Assembly: GCA_013285645.1 (NCBI GenBank)
Contig: JABDHJ010000015.1
Location: forward strand, 1,258-55,957
From: Verrucomicrobiota bacterium
GTDB taxonomy: Bacteria > Verrucomicrobiota > Verrucomicrobiia > Methylacidiphilales > UBA1321
Direction: 5' to 3'
Length of the DNA: 54,700 nucleotides
The notes beneath the pieces are model-generated. The model had not been told where the DNA came from. It saw only the letters and a list, made by a program, of their open reading frames with translations, and ran no database searches. The position numbers and the translations under genes are program-made. Each line of letters begins with the position of its first letter. Position 1 is the stretch's first letter. Below, piece by piece: positions 40,908 to 50,142 of the stretch.

Positions 40908-41984
40908 TCAATTTGAGCTACACCTAGAAAATATGTCAATAAGTGCACTATGAACGCCAGCAACTTCAATGCGCTGAAGGCTTGGCTGCAAGGGATCGTG
41001 ATAATATTTATCTGAAGGCGGCAGCGCGCCCTGCGTGTCCCGCACGATTCGGACATGGCCTCCCTCGGGTTGCCAGATTTCCAGCGACGATCCGCACAAA
41101 GCCACCAGTGGTAATTTCAAGGCGTGGGCCAGATGCAGTGCCGAAGTATTCAGGGTGACGAGACAATCGATTTTTCGGAGACCAACCACCAGATCCTCAA
41201 CGGAAGTGGCTGCCTCAGAAATAAATCGCGACCGCATTTCTTCCGGCAGGCCGGTGCGCAAGGTCTCCGCGAACTTGGTGTAATTGGTATCTCGCCCCAA
41301 AAGAACGATTTCAACATCAGGCTCCTGGAGAATGAGTTCGGCCAGCGCCAGCCATCGCGATTGCGGCCAGGTAAATTCGGGCAGCCAACTCCGACCGCTC
41401 CACGGGAAAAATCCCACGCGACGCATGGTCTTCTCCGGGGCGATCTCCGGACAGGCCATCGCCAGAGGCATGCTCATATCGTCCAACCATTCGGGACGCC
41501 GAAAGAGTTCCGCCGCCTGGGTCAGATGCCGGTCGAAAACATAACGACGGCGGGGCGGCGTGATCACGTCTGCATTAACGAGATTAAAATCGACGATGTA
41601 CGTCAGCGCCCCGAGTTTCTTAAGCAGCCAGAAAAAAATGAACGCCTGAATCGAGCCGGGTGCCATGGGAATTCCGAGGAGAATCCGTCCCCGTTGCCTG
41701 GCCTCGCGCAGTTTTTTGAGCAGAGTCAGAGCGCCTCGCAATGAAGCGATATTAAAAAAACGATTGGCGGAGTCCGTCTGAAAAAGTGAAACATGAGGCG
41801 AACCTTGATGGGCGACCAGGCTCTCAAACTCAACGCCGAGGAGATCGAATTTCCGCAACAACCCACCCATCACGACAAAGTCGCCGAGATGGCTAAACAT
41901 CGTATAAATCACCGTGACCTTTTTCAGGTCCAGCTTTTCATCGGGGCCAAGAGGCTGCACTTCGACGTTTGTTTGGATTTTCAA
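40908..41984 (-). CDS. GT9-family glycosyltransferase
   Basis: The protein has up to 358 residues. The fold is recognised from KKVTVIYTMFSHLGDFVVMGGL, RRVGFFPWSGRSWLPEFTWP and DCLVTLNTSALHLAHALKLPLVALCG, where the donor-site residues of GT9 proteins lie. The glycine in the usual TNDSG motif is replaced (TLNTSALHL), so donor choice may differ. The frame starts at a TTG (41984); a start closer to KKVTVIY is possible. It follows the GT-C-like gene by 63 bases. Confidence 0.75.
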   Translation of the reverse strand: MKIQTNVEVQPLGPDEKLDLKKVTVIYTMFSHLGDFVVMGGLLRKFDLLGVEFESLVAHQGSPHVSLFQTDSANRFFNIASLRGALTLLKKLREARQRGRILLGIPMAPGSIQAFIFFWLLKKLGALTYIVDFNLVNADVITPPRRRYVFDRHLTQAAELFRRPEWLDDMSMPLAMACPEIAPEKTMRRVGFFPWSGRSWLPEFTWPQSRWLALAELILQEPDVEIVLLGRDTNYTKFAETLRTGLPEEMRSRFISEAATSVEDLVVGLRKIDCLVTLNTSALHLAHALKLPLVALCGSSLEIWQPEGGHVRIVRDTQGALPPSDKYYHDPLQPSLQRIEVAGVHSALIDIFSRCSSN

Positions 41985-42047
41985 GTTGTTCAGAGATTAA
42001 AACACGACCGCAAGACGATCAAAACGGTATCAGGGCCAGGATTTTCT

Positions 42048-43724
42048 TTAGTCACCGGTCGGTACGTTTGCCGGGTTCGATATAAAGACTCCAAAAGGGC
42101 GGACCTCATCCGCACCGACAGTAAGAACACTGCCTCTGCGGGCGAGATCGGCTTTCTGGCTGTCGGTTAGGTGCTGCCCATCAAAAACGAAAGGCTTTTG
42201 CCTCAGCCAAGGATCATTTCTAATGAGGTCGCAAGCGTACCAAAATTCGGAAGTCTGTACGATGACAAAGTCGCTCGGCCTGCTTGCAATATAGGCCCAT
42301 GCCAGGGAGAGCGGACGAACCATGGCGCGTACTTCGTATATTCGATACGGAATTTGAATAATGAGGCTGAAAAGCAGACTGCAAATCAGGGCGTTGACCG
42401 CCAGGGGAGTCTTATAGATCCGGATCCAAGCAACGAGCCCTCCCGCGCCCGCCAGGGCCAACAATCCATAGGCCGGGTGCATAAAACGATAACCCCATCC
42501 ATGCCCCTGAAGATGCGGAAAAGATAAATAAAACAAGAACGTGATCGCCGCCGCGGGGATGGAATCATGAACGAGGGCAGGCTGCATTCTCCAGGTGATT
42601 ACCGCAATCAGGACAAGTGGTAGGAGAATCGGCGTCATCCACGCGTAAAGCGTGATGAAGTGACAGGTGCTGATAAAAACGGAAAGAAGAAAGGGAAAAC
42701 CGAGATTTGGGAGAGCGAGATTCCGTAAATCGCCCCCCACGCCGGTTTCAGTGGGCCGGAGAATGCCTAGAACATGGAGCCACGACCATGAACCCACCAG
42801 ATACCAGGCGCCGAACCAAAGCATGGCGCGCCACCGAAACGTATAAAGAAGCCTGAGCAGAAACGGAATCGCCACCAGCAGATGGACCTGCGGCTGATGC
42901 AATCCAATCAGGCAAACGCCCAGAATCGGCGTCAAAAGAAAAAAGAATCGATTGGGATGCGTAAACAACCAGACCCAAAGCAACGTTCCCCAGAGATGCA
43001 CCGGCCACGCGAATTTCGTCAGCGCCATGATCAGGAATTGTGGACTGCAGGCGAGTAGCAGGACTGCGCTATTCGCGGCAAGGACGGCTTCGTCCGGGAA
43101 GGCGCGCCGGGCCAGGGATGCGAGAAGAAGAATGCTGGATCCCGCCAGCACCGGGGCCAGCGCCCAACCCAGGTCAAGCGAGTCAAAAACGGCGTTGAGG
43201 AAGGCGGTGCCCGGTAGGAAGCCGGAGGCCCAGTATCCCTGGGTCGCGTCCCCATGGTAAATTTGAAATGCCACATTCATTGCATGCACATCACCTATCC
43301 ACTCTGCCGGTACTTGGGCTACGATGTGATGTTGTTGAAGAATTTTGGCTTCGAATTCATTGAGATATTCATCCACGCAGAGATCGAAATTCTGATGGAT
43401 CCAGAAACGGCCTACAGCCGCAAACAAGAGGACACCTAATGCGACATAAAGCGGAAGCCTTCGCGAAGTGACGACCCTTTGCAGTCCTAAAGATTCCTGC
43501 CCTCCTCTTCTGGCGTAGATGCAGAGACCAACAAAAAATGCAGCAGTCGCATAAAGACTCAACGGCTCGAAATGCGAAAACGTATAGGAGTAGAAGTTAT
43601 TGGCGTTATTGGGGATCGTCGGATCCGTGAAATGCATCCCGCCGATGGCAGCTGTTCTCGCAACGCTCAGGAGCGCGATTAAAGCAAGTAGCAGGCATAA
43701 GATTCGGAAAGGAGCGAGTGACAT
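42048..43724 (-). CDS. GT-C-like membrane glycosyltransferase
   Basis: The protein has 558 residues with about eleven helices. The first periplasmic loop has FDLCVDEYLNEFEAKIL, with the acidic DE pair that is typical for the ArnT/GT39/GT83 and related families. Late in the protein is a soluble C-terminal piece with VIVQTSEFWYACDLI. Such enzymes take sugars from polyprenyl-phosphate donors and place them on lipid A, glycan or protein in the periplasm. No exact family can be set. It begins the minus-strand gene set that continues with two GT9 genes. The intergenic region 43725-43923 holds nothing I can identify. Confidence 0.75.
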   Translation of the reverse strand: MSLAPFRILCLLLALIALLSVARTAAIGGMHFTDPTIPNNANNFYSYTFSHFEPLSLYATAAFFVGLCIYARRGGQESLGLQRVVTSRRLPLYVALGVLLFAAVGRFWIHQNFDLCVDEYLNEFEAKILQQHHIVAQVPAEWIGDVHAMNVAFQIYHGDATQGYWASGFLPGTAFLNAVFDSLDLGWALAPVLAGSSILLLASLARRAFPDEAVLAANSAVLLLACSPQFLIMALTKFAWPVHLWGTLLWVWLFTHPNRFFFLLTPILGVCLIGLHQPQVHLLVAIPFLLRLLYTFRWRAMLWFGAWYLVGSWSWLHVLGILRPTETGVGGDLRNLALPNLGFPFLLSVFISTCHFITLYAWMTPILLPLVLIAVITWRMQPALVHDSIPAAAITFLFYLSFPHLQGHGWGYRFMHPAYGLLALAGAGGLVAWIRIYKTPLAVNALICSLLFSLIIQIPYRIYEVRAMVRPLSLAWAYIASRPSDFVIVQTSEFWYACDLIRNDPWLRQKPFVFDGQHLTDSQKADLARRGSVLTVGADEVRPFGVFISNPANVPTGD

Positions 43725-43923
43725 GCTGGCTGGGGTCGGTCGAAGTTTCTTGAATGATTCATCCTGCGTTATTCGCAGCTAAATGACTGAAGCGGGCTTT
43801 GGCTCAATTGCGGGAAATTTTGCCGATATTGCCCGAGATGACAAGGCCACAGTCGCGGTCGAATAACCCGTTTGGCCCACTGGTTCAGGTTCACGACAAC
43901 TGCTCTTAAATACTCTGCAGTCC

Positions 43924-45345
43924 TTAAAAATTGGCAGCAACCCACGCGATCACCAGGGCAACCAGGGCGATTCCATAAGACACCTTGTCTCGAATCATGA
44001 ACCCGATGGGATCGCTGGTCATTTGACCGCGAAAAGCCAGTAACCACATCCGTTCAATCCAATAAAACTGTAACATGCAAATGACAAAGAGAAGTCGTGG
44101 CATTCTATATCCGGGATAAACCAGCGGCGAAGTAATATAGAGCACGGTGATCAGCACCGAAATCAACCCCGCGCCCACGCCGATCAACGCAATGAGCGGG
44201 GCATCTTCGACCGCATAAGCCGGACGCGCCGCAGAGGAAAGACCCTGGCTTGTGCGCTGGACCAACTCCAGATAGCGCTTCAAGTGCACAAGACTAAGCG
44301 CCGTAAAGAATGTCAGGGCCGCCAGCCATGTTGAAACGTAAATTTCGCAGGCAGTGCCGCCGGCAAAAACGCGAATGCTATAAAGAAATGCGAGTGCGAC
44401 GACATCGAGGGCGGGAATATTTTTGATCTGTTGCGAATAACAAACATTGATCACGGCATAGCATAAAAGCACTGCCGCAAATTTTATAGGCAGCAACAAC
44501 GTCAAGGCCACTGCCGTGGCGCCCAGAAGTCCAATCAGAACAAGCGCCAGTCCGGGACGCAACGTACCCGTGGCCACGGCCCGTCGTCGCTTTTCGAGAT
44601 GTTGCCGGTCGAGATCGACATCGTAGAGATCGTTCAAGATGTAAAGCGCCGACGCCGTACAGCTAAAAGCCAGAAAAGCCAGGATCGCGGCTTCCCACGC
44701 ACCATCAAAACGATGCGCCGCCAGCACAGGCGCAAACACCAGCACATTCTTGCTCCATTGATGCAAACGAAGGGACATCCACCATTTATCGGAAGCCGTG
44801 CCGTCCCACTTGATCAGCACGGCTTGCCCGGCTTTTTTTCCCGCCAGTTTTTTGCTGACTCCGATCACAATCGGCAACTCGGCGGCCTCCAGAATGGGCC
44901 GATCGCACCGGGCATCACCCACATAACCAAAGGGGGCTCCGTCCGCATCCTTAAGAATGCTCTCGAGCTTTCGATGGCCTTTTAAATTTCCGGACTCCCG
45001 GTCGGTGGCCAGCACTTGGTCAAAAATGCCAAGATGTTTGGCAATGGACTCCGCCCACACTCTCGGCGCCCCGGTCGCCAGGACCAGACGAACGCCTCGC
45101 TGCTTTTCCTTTCGTAGAAACTCCAGCAGCCCTGCGTTGTAGGGCAGGTGGGCGGGATTGATCGCGTGGCGTTCCGCCATCTCCTCTTTGACGCGCGCCC
45201 ATCCGCCTTGCAGGAACCAGGAGATCGTCTTGAGTGGCAAATGCCCCGCGCGAAGACTTCCGATGAGCAGGCGCTCCTCCAGCAAGTCGACCCGCGCCAG
45301 CGTTTGATCCAAATCGACGTAGATGACCCGGATGCCTTTCTCCAT
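43924..45345 (-). CDS. HAD-UbiA fusion: polyprenyl-phosphate phosphoribosyl- or sugar-transferase-like
   Basis: The protein has 473 residues. The HAD domain (about 1-185) has the complete DxDxT motif (D11-L-D13-Q-T15), LATGAPR and GYVGDARCDRPILE. The UbiA domain (about 190-473) begins RLHQWSKNVLVFAPVL, then the catalytic NDLYDVDLDRQHLEKRRRAVATG (Asp-rich motif, 238-260) with about eight helices. This fused form resembles decaprenyl-phosphate phosphoribosyltransferases, where the transferase makes a polyprenyl-phosphoryl 5-phosphoribose and a phosphatase finishes it. The HAD half could be that phosphatase. ATG at 45345 chosen; GTG at 45351 possible. Implies a ribose- or arabinose-type residue in the glycan. 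Confidence 0.8.
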   Translation of the reverse strand: MEKGIRVIYVDLDQTLARVDLLEERLLIGSLRAGHLPLKTISWFLQGGWARVKEEMAERHAINPAHLPYNAGLLEFLRKEKQRGVRLVLATGAPRVWAESIAKHLGIFDQVLATDRESGNLKGHRKLESILKDADGAPFGYVGDARCDRPILEAAELPIVIGVSKKLAGKKAGQAVLIKWDGTASDKWWMSLRLHQWSKNVLVFAPVLAAHRFDGAWEAAILAFLAFSCTASALYILNDLYDVDLDRQHLEKRRRAVATGTLRPGLALVLIGLLGATAVALTLLLPIKFAAVLLCYAVINVCYSQQIKNIPALDVVALAFLYSIRVFAGGTACEIYVSTWLAALTFFTALSLVHLKRYLELVQRTSQGLSSAARPAYAVEDAPLIALIGVGAGLISVLITVLYITSPLVYPGYRMPRLLFVICMLQFYWIERMWLLAFRGQMTSDPIGFMIRDKVSYGIALVALVIAWVAANF

Positions 45346-45450
45346 GCTCACATGGTTACCCGATTGATTTCTTTTCCGCCATCCTAAGATGAGATAGCTT
45401 GGGAGCGGTTCGACTGCAGGCGCTCAATAACGCGCGCTTTTTTTCTTAAA

Positions 45451-46491
45451 ATGTCCTTGCTCAAAAGTCTGGATGGCGTCCTTCACAAGACGTTCTGCCG
45501 GATCGCCCTCCTGCTCCCGAAAAAGCCGCGACAGGCCTCCGGAGAAGTCCTCATCATCCGTCCGGGCGGCATGGGCGATCTCACTTGCGCCGACATCGCG
45601 CTCAACGAACTTGGCCTCGATTCGACTCATTTTACCTGGCTCATCGAGACCCGTTCCAAGTCATGGGCAGAGTACCGGGGCCTGCCCCACCTTTGTTACG
45701 ATCTCGATCCATTTAAAACCTTAAGCCAGGTCTGGAATCGATATGACCTCGTTATCAATACCGAGCAATTCTTCGGACTCGCGGAAGCCTATGCCTTACT
45801 ATCCGCAACCAAAACGGGACGCATCGCTTCTTTTCAGGCCAATCGCGGTTCGCGATGGTCCGACATCATCGCGCCCTACGATTGGCGCGACGAACACGAG
45901 ACCATCGCCTTCGCGCGCCTCTTCGTGCAGGCACTCGAACTTTCTCACGACGAAAAAAAACGCCCCTCTCGGAACAGACTCCACCCACCGAGCACCCCGC
46001 CCTTGGTCTTGATCGCCGGGCGACAAAGTCCTTCACGACGTTTAAGCTTGGAAGCGTGGGTGGCCCTAATCGCTCAATGGCATCGCGAGCGCCCCTTCCT
46101 CATCGCTGCGTCCCCGGAAGACGCCGAATTTGCGGATCAAATCGCCAGCAGCTTTACCGGTTTGGCTCGGCGTTTCACGGGATCATTTCCTGATCTGTGC
46201 AGACAAATTTCCACAAGCGAAGAAATTTTCACCATGGACGGTGGCGCAGTTCACATCGCGTCGTTCTTCGGGGTTCCCACCCTAGCTCTCTTCACCAGCG
46301 GCAGAGATCGCAAGTGGCTCCCCTTGGGCCAAGGCAGTCGCATCCTCCGTCGCAGCGATCTCGCCTGCCAACCCTGTACCAAATTTGGGCAAGTCCCCCC
46401 CTGTCCCAACCAATACGCCTGCCTGCAGATCGAAAATCTTGCGCCAACAGAGGCTACTCCTTCCACCGTGCGATCTGAAAATAGAATATGA
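45451..46491 (+). CDS. GT9-family (heptosyltransferase-like) glycosyltransferase
   Basis: The protein has 346 residues. The GT-B fold markers are EVLIIRPGGMGDLTCADIALNE at the N-terminus, LVLIAGRQSPSRRLSLEAWVALI in the linker and FTMDGGAVHIASFFGVPTLALFTSG in the C-terminal donor domain. The C-terminus has a Cys-rich tail (LACQPCTKFGQVPPCPNQYAC), normal for many GT9 enzymes. Target likely the LPS core or another surface glycan. It is the only GT9 of this block on the plus strand, and ends five bases from the convergent macro-domain gene. Confidence 0.85.
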   Translation: MSLLKSLDGVLHKTFCRIALLLPKKPRQASGEVLIIRPGGMGDLTCADIALNELGLDSTHFTWLIETRSKSWAEYRGLPHLCYDLDPFKTLSQVWNRYDLVINTEQFFGLAEAYALLSATKTGRIASFQANRGSRWSDIIAPYDWRDEHETIAFARLFVQALELSHDEKKRPSRNRLHPPSTPPLVLIAGRQSPSRRLSLEAWVALIAQWHRERPFLIAASPEDAEFADQIASSFTGLARRFTGSFPDLCRQISTSEEIFTMDGGAVHIASFFGVPTLALFTSGRDRKWLPLGQGSRILRRSDLACQPCTKFGQVPPCPNQYACLQIENLAPTEATPSTVRSENRI

Positions 46492-46496
46492 GTGCG

Positions 46497-46976
46497 CTAC
46501 GCTTTCTTGAATCTGACCAATCTAACCTCATCCGGCCGTGTCGAACTCCTCCCAATCTCGTCCTCCATCATCGCCAGGGCCCTTGCTTCCGAGAAGCCGC
46601 CTGATCCCGTCCCGATGAGCGGAAACGCCATCGACGTGAATCCCGCCTCGGCCGCTACGTGCAGGGCATTCCGGGTGCTTTCTCGAATGGAATATTCCGA
46701 GCCCATCCACAGCATGTTTATTCCCGCAACATGGATGATCCCCTTGTAGGGAAGTTTCCCGGCGGAGGTAAGCACGGCCCGCCCGAGCTTCATTGGACCA
46801 AATCGCGCCACTTCTCGAAAGGGCTGCAACCCCGCATTGCGTTTGATCGCGCCGGAAACTCCCTGCGGCAAAAGAAGCCACCAGGGAATGATGTTCCGGT
46901 TCCACGAATTGACAATGACTTCAACCGGCTGATCCAACAAATCCCCCTCCACGATTTGAACTCCCCGCGTTTGCAC
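46497..46976 (-). CDS. Macro-domain protein
   Basis: The protein has 159 residues from a GTG start. The macro fold is clear: VQIVEGDLLDQPVEVIVNSWNRN, LLPQGVSGAIKRNAG (ADP-ribose pyrophosphate loop) and MAFPLIGTGSGGFSEARALAMM (second loop). Such domains bind or hydrolyse ADP-ribose, including O-acetyl-ADP-ribose and ADP-ribosylated DNA or protein. The short insert NIIPWWLLL is unusual in the first loop. No ADP-ribosyltransferase gene lies nearby, so I do not propose a toxin-antitoxin pair. Confidence 0.85.
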   Translation of the reverse strand: MQTRGVQIVEGDLLDQPVEVIVNSWNRNIIPWWLLLPQGVSGAIKRNAGLQPFREVARFGPMKLGRAVLTSAGKLPYKGIIHVAGINMLWMGSEYSIRESTRNALHVAAEAGFTSMAFPLIGTGSGGFSEARALAMMEDEIGRSSTRPDEVRLVRFKKA

Positions 46977-47082
46977 TCTCTCATTCTACTATACGCGTAT
47001 CATTTGGGTAAGGAGTTTCAAAAGGGACGACTGCCTGCCAGTTTTTTATTGCGGTGACCTTATTCGCGGTCATCCTCGGCCA

Positions 47083-47643
47083 ATGCCCCCAGAGCCCTTT
47101 TCCCTGCAGCTCTTCGAGGGCATCGGCTTCTTCGGCCTTTTCCTCATCGTTCTGCAGGCGATCTTCGGCATGTTCGTTGGTCATGATGGCGACACGAATA
47201 CCGACGCCACGGTGGATACGCATGGCGGTCATGGTGGATACGCCAGCTATCTTTCCCTGAAAAGCATCTCGGCGATGTTGCTGGGCTTTGGCTTTGGCGG
47301 CGCGGTTCTTTTGCGGGCCGGGTATCCGGCAGGCATCGCCGCCGCCGGGGGGATCGCGATCGGCATCGTGATTGGAGCGTCCTACATCACGCTAATGAAG
47401 TCGCTCAACCAGATGAAGTCCGATGGCACCGCCGTCTTGAAGGAGGCCGTCAATCGGACTGGCACCGTCTATCTCTCCGTTCCGGGAGAGAACAGCGGAT
47501 CGGGCGAAGTGCAGGTTTCCTACGGTGGACGCCTCCAAAATGTGCGCGCCTTCACACAAGGCCCCGCCCTTCCGTCCGGCACCTCGGTACGTGTTCTTGC
47601 CCTGCACGGCGAGCAGGCGGTAATCGTGGAAAAAATTTCGTAG
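47083..47643 (+). CDS. NfeD-like OB-fold membrane protein, partner of flotillin
   Basis: The protein has 186 residues. Three hydrophobic segments (FGLFLIVLQAIFGMFV, SAMLLGFGFGGAVLL, GIAAAGGIAIGIVIGASY) and a His/Asp-rich first loop (GHDGDTNTDATVDTHGGHGG). The C-terminal OB-fold domain (TGTVYLSVPGENSGSGEVQVS) is the usual NfeD1b-type ending. NfeD proteins without the serine-protease domain accompany flotillin-type SPFH proteins and take part in membrane microdomains. It is 21 bases upstream of the flotillin gene. No SD motif is obvious. Confidence 0.8.
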   Translation: MPPEPFSLQLFEGIGFFGLFLIVLQAIFGMFVGHDGDTNTDATVDTHGGHGGYASYLSLKSISAMLLGFGFGGAVLLRAGYPAGIAAAGGIAIGIVIGASYITLMKSLNQMKSDGTAVLKEAVNRTGTVYLSVPGENSGSGEVQVSYGGRLQNVRAFTQGPALPSGTSVRVLALHGEQAVIVEKIS

Positions 47644-47664
47644 TTCTTAACTCTTGGAGGAAAA

Positions 47665-49125
47665 ATGAATTCGGTGAATATGGATTTGGTCTATTTGTTG
47701 GGCGGGGGCGCCCTTCTGGTGTTCATGGCGTTTCTCGGTTTTCTGACGCGCTATAAAAGATGTCCGTCCGATCGCGTCCTTGTCGTTTACGGACGTGTCG
47801 GCGAAGGCCGCAGCGCGCGTTGTATGCATGGCGGCGCAGCGTTCATCTGGCCGGTCGTCCAGGATTTCCAGTTCCTCGATCTGCGCCCGATGTCAATCGA
47901 CATCCAACTCAACAACGCGCTTTCCAAGCAAAACATCCGTGTCAGCGTCCCCTCGACTTTCACCATCGGTATCACCACCGATCCGGACAAAATGGGCAAC
48001 GCCGCCGAGCGTCTGCTTGGGTTCAACAACGCCCAGATCACGCAGCTCGCCAAGGAAATCATCTTCGGTCAAATGCGCCAGGTCGTCGCCACCATGCGGA
48101 TCGAAGAAATCAACGCCGACCGCGACCAACTCATCATCGCCATCACCAACAACGTCAGCACCGAGCTCGAAAAAGTTGGCCTGCGCCTGATCAACGTCAA
48201 CATCCAGGACGTCACCGATGAGTCGGGCTACATCGAAGCGCTCGGCAAGGAAGCCTCCGCCAAGGCCATTGCCGACGCCAAGATCAAGGTCGCCCAGGCC
48301 GAACGCGATTCCGAAATTGGCAAAGCCATCGCCGACAAGGAAATGACCGTCAGTGTCGCCGGCGCACAGGCGGAGGCCACCCAGGGCAAGAACACCGCCC
48401 AGCAACAGATCGCCCAGTCCAATGCCGATTTGCGTATCAAGCAGGCCGAGGCCGCCCGCACCGCGCAGGTCGCCGAAAACGTCGCCAAGGCCGACGTGGA
48501 GAAACAGACCTTCGATGCCGAGGCCAAGGCCCAGGAAGCTCGCGCCGAAATGCAACGCAAACAGCAATATGCGGAACGCGTGGTCCCCGCTGAAATCGCC
48601 AAGCAGGCCGTCGTCGTGCAATCCGAGGCCGCGGCCCAACAGGTCACGATCGCCGCCGAAGCCGAAGGTAAACGCAACGTCATCATCCAGCAGGCCGAGG
48701 CATTGGCCGCCGAGTCCGAAGCCAAGAAAATCGTCGCTCTCAAACAAGCCGAGGCCTGGGGTATCAAGGCCGTTCTCGAGGGTCGCGCCGAAGGTTTCCG
48801 CGAACTGGTCGCTGCCGCGGGTGGCAATGCCAGCGAGGCCGTCGTTGTGCTCTTGGCTGATCAACTCCCCGCCATGATCGATTCCCAAATGAAGGGCATT
48901 TCCAACCTCAAGATCGACAAGGTCGTCGTCTGGGGTGGCGGCGAGGGCGGTGGCAAGGGAGGCATCTCGCACCTACTCAAGGACCTCATCACTGGCCTGC
49001 CTCCCGTGACTGATCTGGCCCGTGCCGCTGGCATCGAACTGCCGCCTGTCTTCGGGCGCGTCTCGGAAGTCAGCAGCGAATCTACGCCGCCGCCTCCACC
49101 GCCAGCACCTGAACAGCCCAAGTAA
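47665..49125 (+). CDS. Flotillin-like SPFH-domain protein (YqiK/FloT-type)
   Basis: The protein has 486 residues. An N-terminal helix (LVYLLGGGALLVFMAFLGFL) anchors it. The SPFH domain covers about 30-200 (RCPSDRVLVVYGRVGEG, VSVPSTFTIGITTDPDKMGNAAERL). A long Ala/Glu/Lys-rich coiled coil follows (about 200-400, IKVAQAERDSEIGKAIADKE). A Gly-rich linker (WGGGEGGGKGGISHLL) and a Pro-rich tail end the protein. It forms oligomeric membrane microdomains. A strong Shine-Dalgarno sequence (TTGGAGGAAAA) precedes the ATG, in contrast to most genes here. A GT2 gene follows 14 bases after the stop. Confidence 0.95.
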   Translation: MNSVNMDLVYLLGGGALLVFMAFLGFLTRYKRCPSDRVLVVYGRVGEGRSARCMHGGAAFIWPVVQDFQFLDLRPMSIDIQLNNALSKQNIRVSVPSTFTIGITTDPDKMGNAAERLLGFNNAQITQLAKEIIFGQMRQVVATMRIEEINADRDQLIIAITNNVSTELEKVGLRLINVNIQDVTDESGYIEALGKEASAKAIADAKIKVAQAERDSEIGKAIADKEMTVSVAGAQAEATQGKNTAQQQIAQSNADLRIKQAEAARTAQVAENVAKADVEKQTFDAEAKAQEARAEMQRKQQYAERVVPAEIAKQAVVVQSEAAAQQVTIAAEAEGKRNVIIQQAEALAAESEAKKIVALKQAEAWGIKAVLEGRAEGFRELVAAAGGNASEAVVVLLADQLPAMIDSQMKGISNLKIDKVVVWGGGEGGGKGGISHLLKDLITGLPPVTDLARAAGIELPPVFGRVSEVSSESTPPPPPPAPEQPK

Positions 49126-49139
49126 CTTAAGGATTCCAG

Positions 49140-50120
49140 ATGCCCGATTCTGTGCCTGTCCACGCTTTCTCACAGGAAATGCGTCGAAAGAAAATCAGCA
49201 TCGTGACTCCCTGCTACAACGAGCAGGATAACGTCCGCGAGTGCTGGAATGCGGTCAAAGCTGTCTTCGAAAAAGAACTCCCCGATTACGATTTCGAGCA
49301 CGTTATCTGCGATAATTGCTCGCAGGATGAAACCGTGGCCCGGCTTCGTGAAATGAGCCGGGAGGATCCGCGCCTGAAAGTGATCCTCAACGCGCGAAAC
49401 TTCGGCCCGTTCTGCAACACCTTCAACGGCATGATGGCCACGACCGGCGACGCCATCATCGCCATGCTCCCGGTCGACATGCAGGACCCGCCCGAGATCA
49501 TCCCCGCCATGGTCAAGCATTGGGAATCGGGCTACGAAGTCGTCTACGGCATTCGCGCCAATCGCGAGGAAGGCCTGCTCATGCGCGTCGTCCGCCATTG
49601 TTACTATCGGACGGTGAGCCGTTTCGTTGAGTTCAAAGTGCCGAACGATGTGGGCGAATTTCAACTCATCGACCGCGCCGTTGTCGATGCCCTCAAGCGC
49701 TTCGACGACTATTATCCCTACATCCGCGGCATGATCGCCAGTTGCGGATTTAAAAGCATCGGCGTCTCCTATACTTGGCGCGAACGCAAACGGGGTTTCT
49801 CAAAAAATCGTTTGTACCACCTGATCGACCAGGGACTCAACGGGATGATTTCGTTCACCAAAGTTCCCCTGCGCATCACCATGTTGATGGGGTTCGCCCT
49901 GGCCTTCTGCAGCATCCTTTTCGGATTGCTCAGCCTGGTCGCCAACATCGTTCTCTGGAATCAAGCTCCGCGCGGCATCCCGACACTTATTGTCGCCCTC
50001 TTCTTTTTCAGCGGCATCCAACTCTTTTTTATCGGCTTGCTCGGCGAGTACATCTGCGCGATCCACTTCCAGGTCCGCAAACGCCCGCTGGTCATTGAGC
50101 GCGAACGCCTCAATTTTTGA
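49140..50120 (+). CDS. GtrB/ArnC-type GT2 glycosyltransferase
   Basis: The protein has 326 residues. KISIVTPCYNEQDNVREC, then HVICDNCSQDETVARL, VILNARNFGPFCNTFNG and AIIAMLPVDMQDPPEIIP (donor region; usual DAD replaced by PVD). Two C-terminal helices (about 240-265 and 275-300) and RKRPLVIERE follow. It is related to the GT2 at 31156 but has CDNCS in place of VDDGS and a different DxD region, so it may use another sugar. Has AAGGA upstream of the ATG. Next gene starts 22 bases later. Confidence 0.85.
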   Translation: MPDSVPVHAFSQEMRRKKISIVTPCYNEQDNVRECWNAVKAVFEKELPDYDFEHVICDNCSQDETVARLREMSREDPRLKVILNARNFGPFCNTFNGMMATTGDAIIAMLPVDMQDPPEIIPAMVKHWESGYEVVYGIRANREEGLLMRVVRHCYYRTVSRFVEFKVPNDVGEFQLIDRAVVDALKRFDDYYPYIRGMIASCGFKSIGVSYTWRERKRGFSKNRLYHLIDQGLNGMISFTKVPLRITMLMGFALAFCSILFGLLSLVANIVLWNQAPRGIPTLIVALFFFSGIQLFFIGLLGEYICAIHFQVRKRPLVIERERLNF

Positions 50121-50142
50121 TCGGTATTATATCTGGTATTTA

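Noticed and set aside
46497..46976. Macro-domain gene as antitoxin of an ADP-ribosylating toxin (DarTG-like)
   Set aside because: The neighbours are a GT9 and NfeD gene. No ADP-ribosyltransferase is next to it.
47893..48972. 359-codon open frame opposite the flotillin gene
   Set aside because: Composition is Gly/Leu/Asp repeats produced by the antisense of the Ala/Glu/Lys coiled coil. Flotillin is certain.
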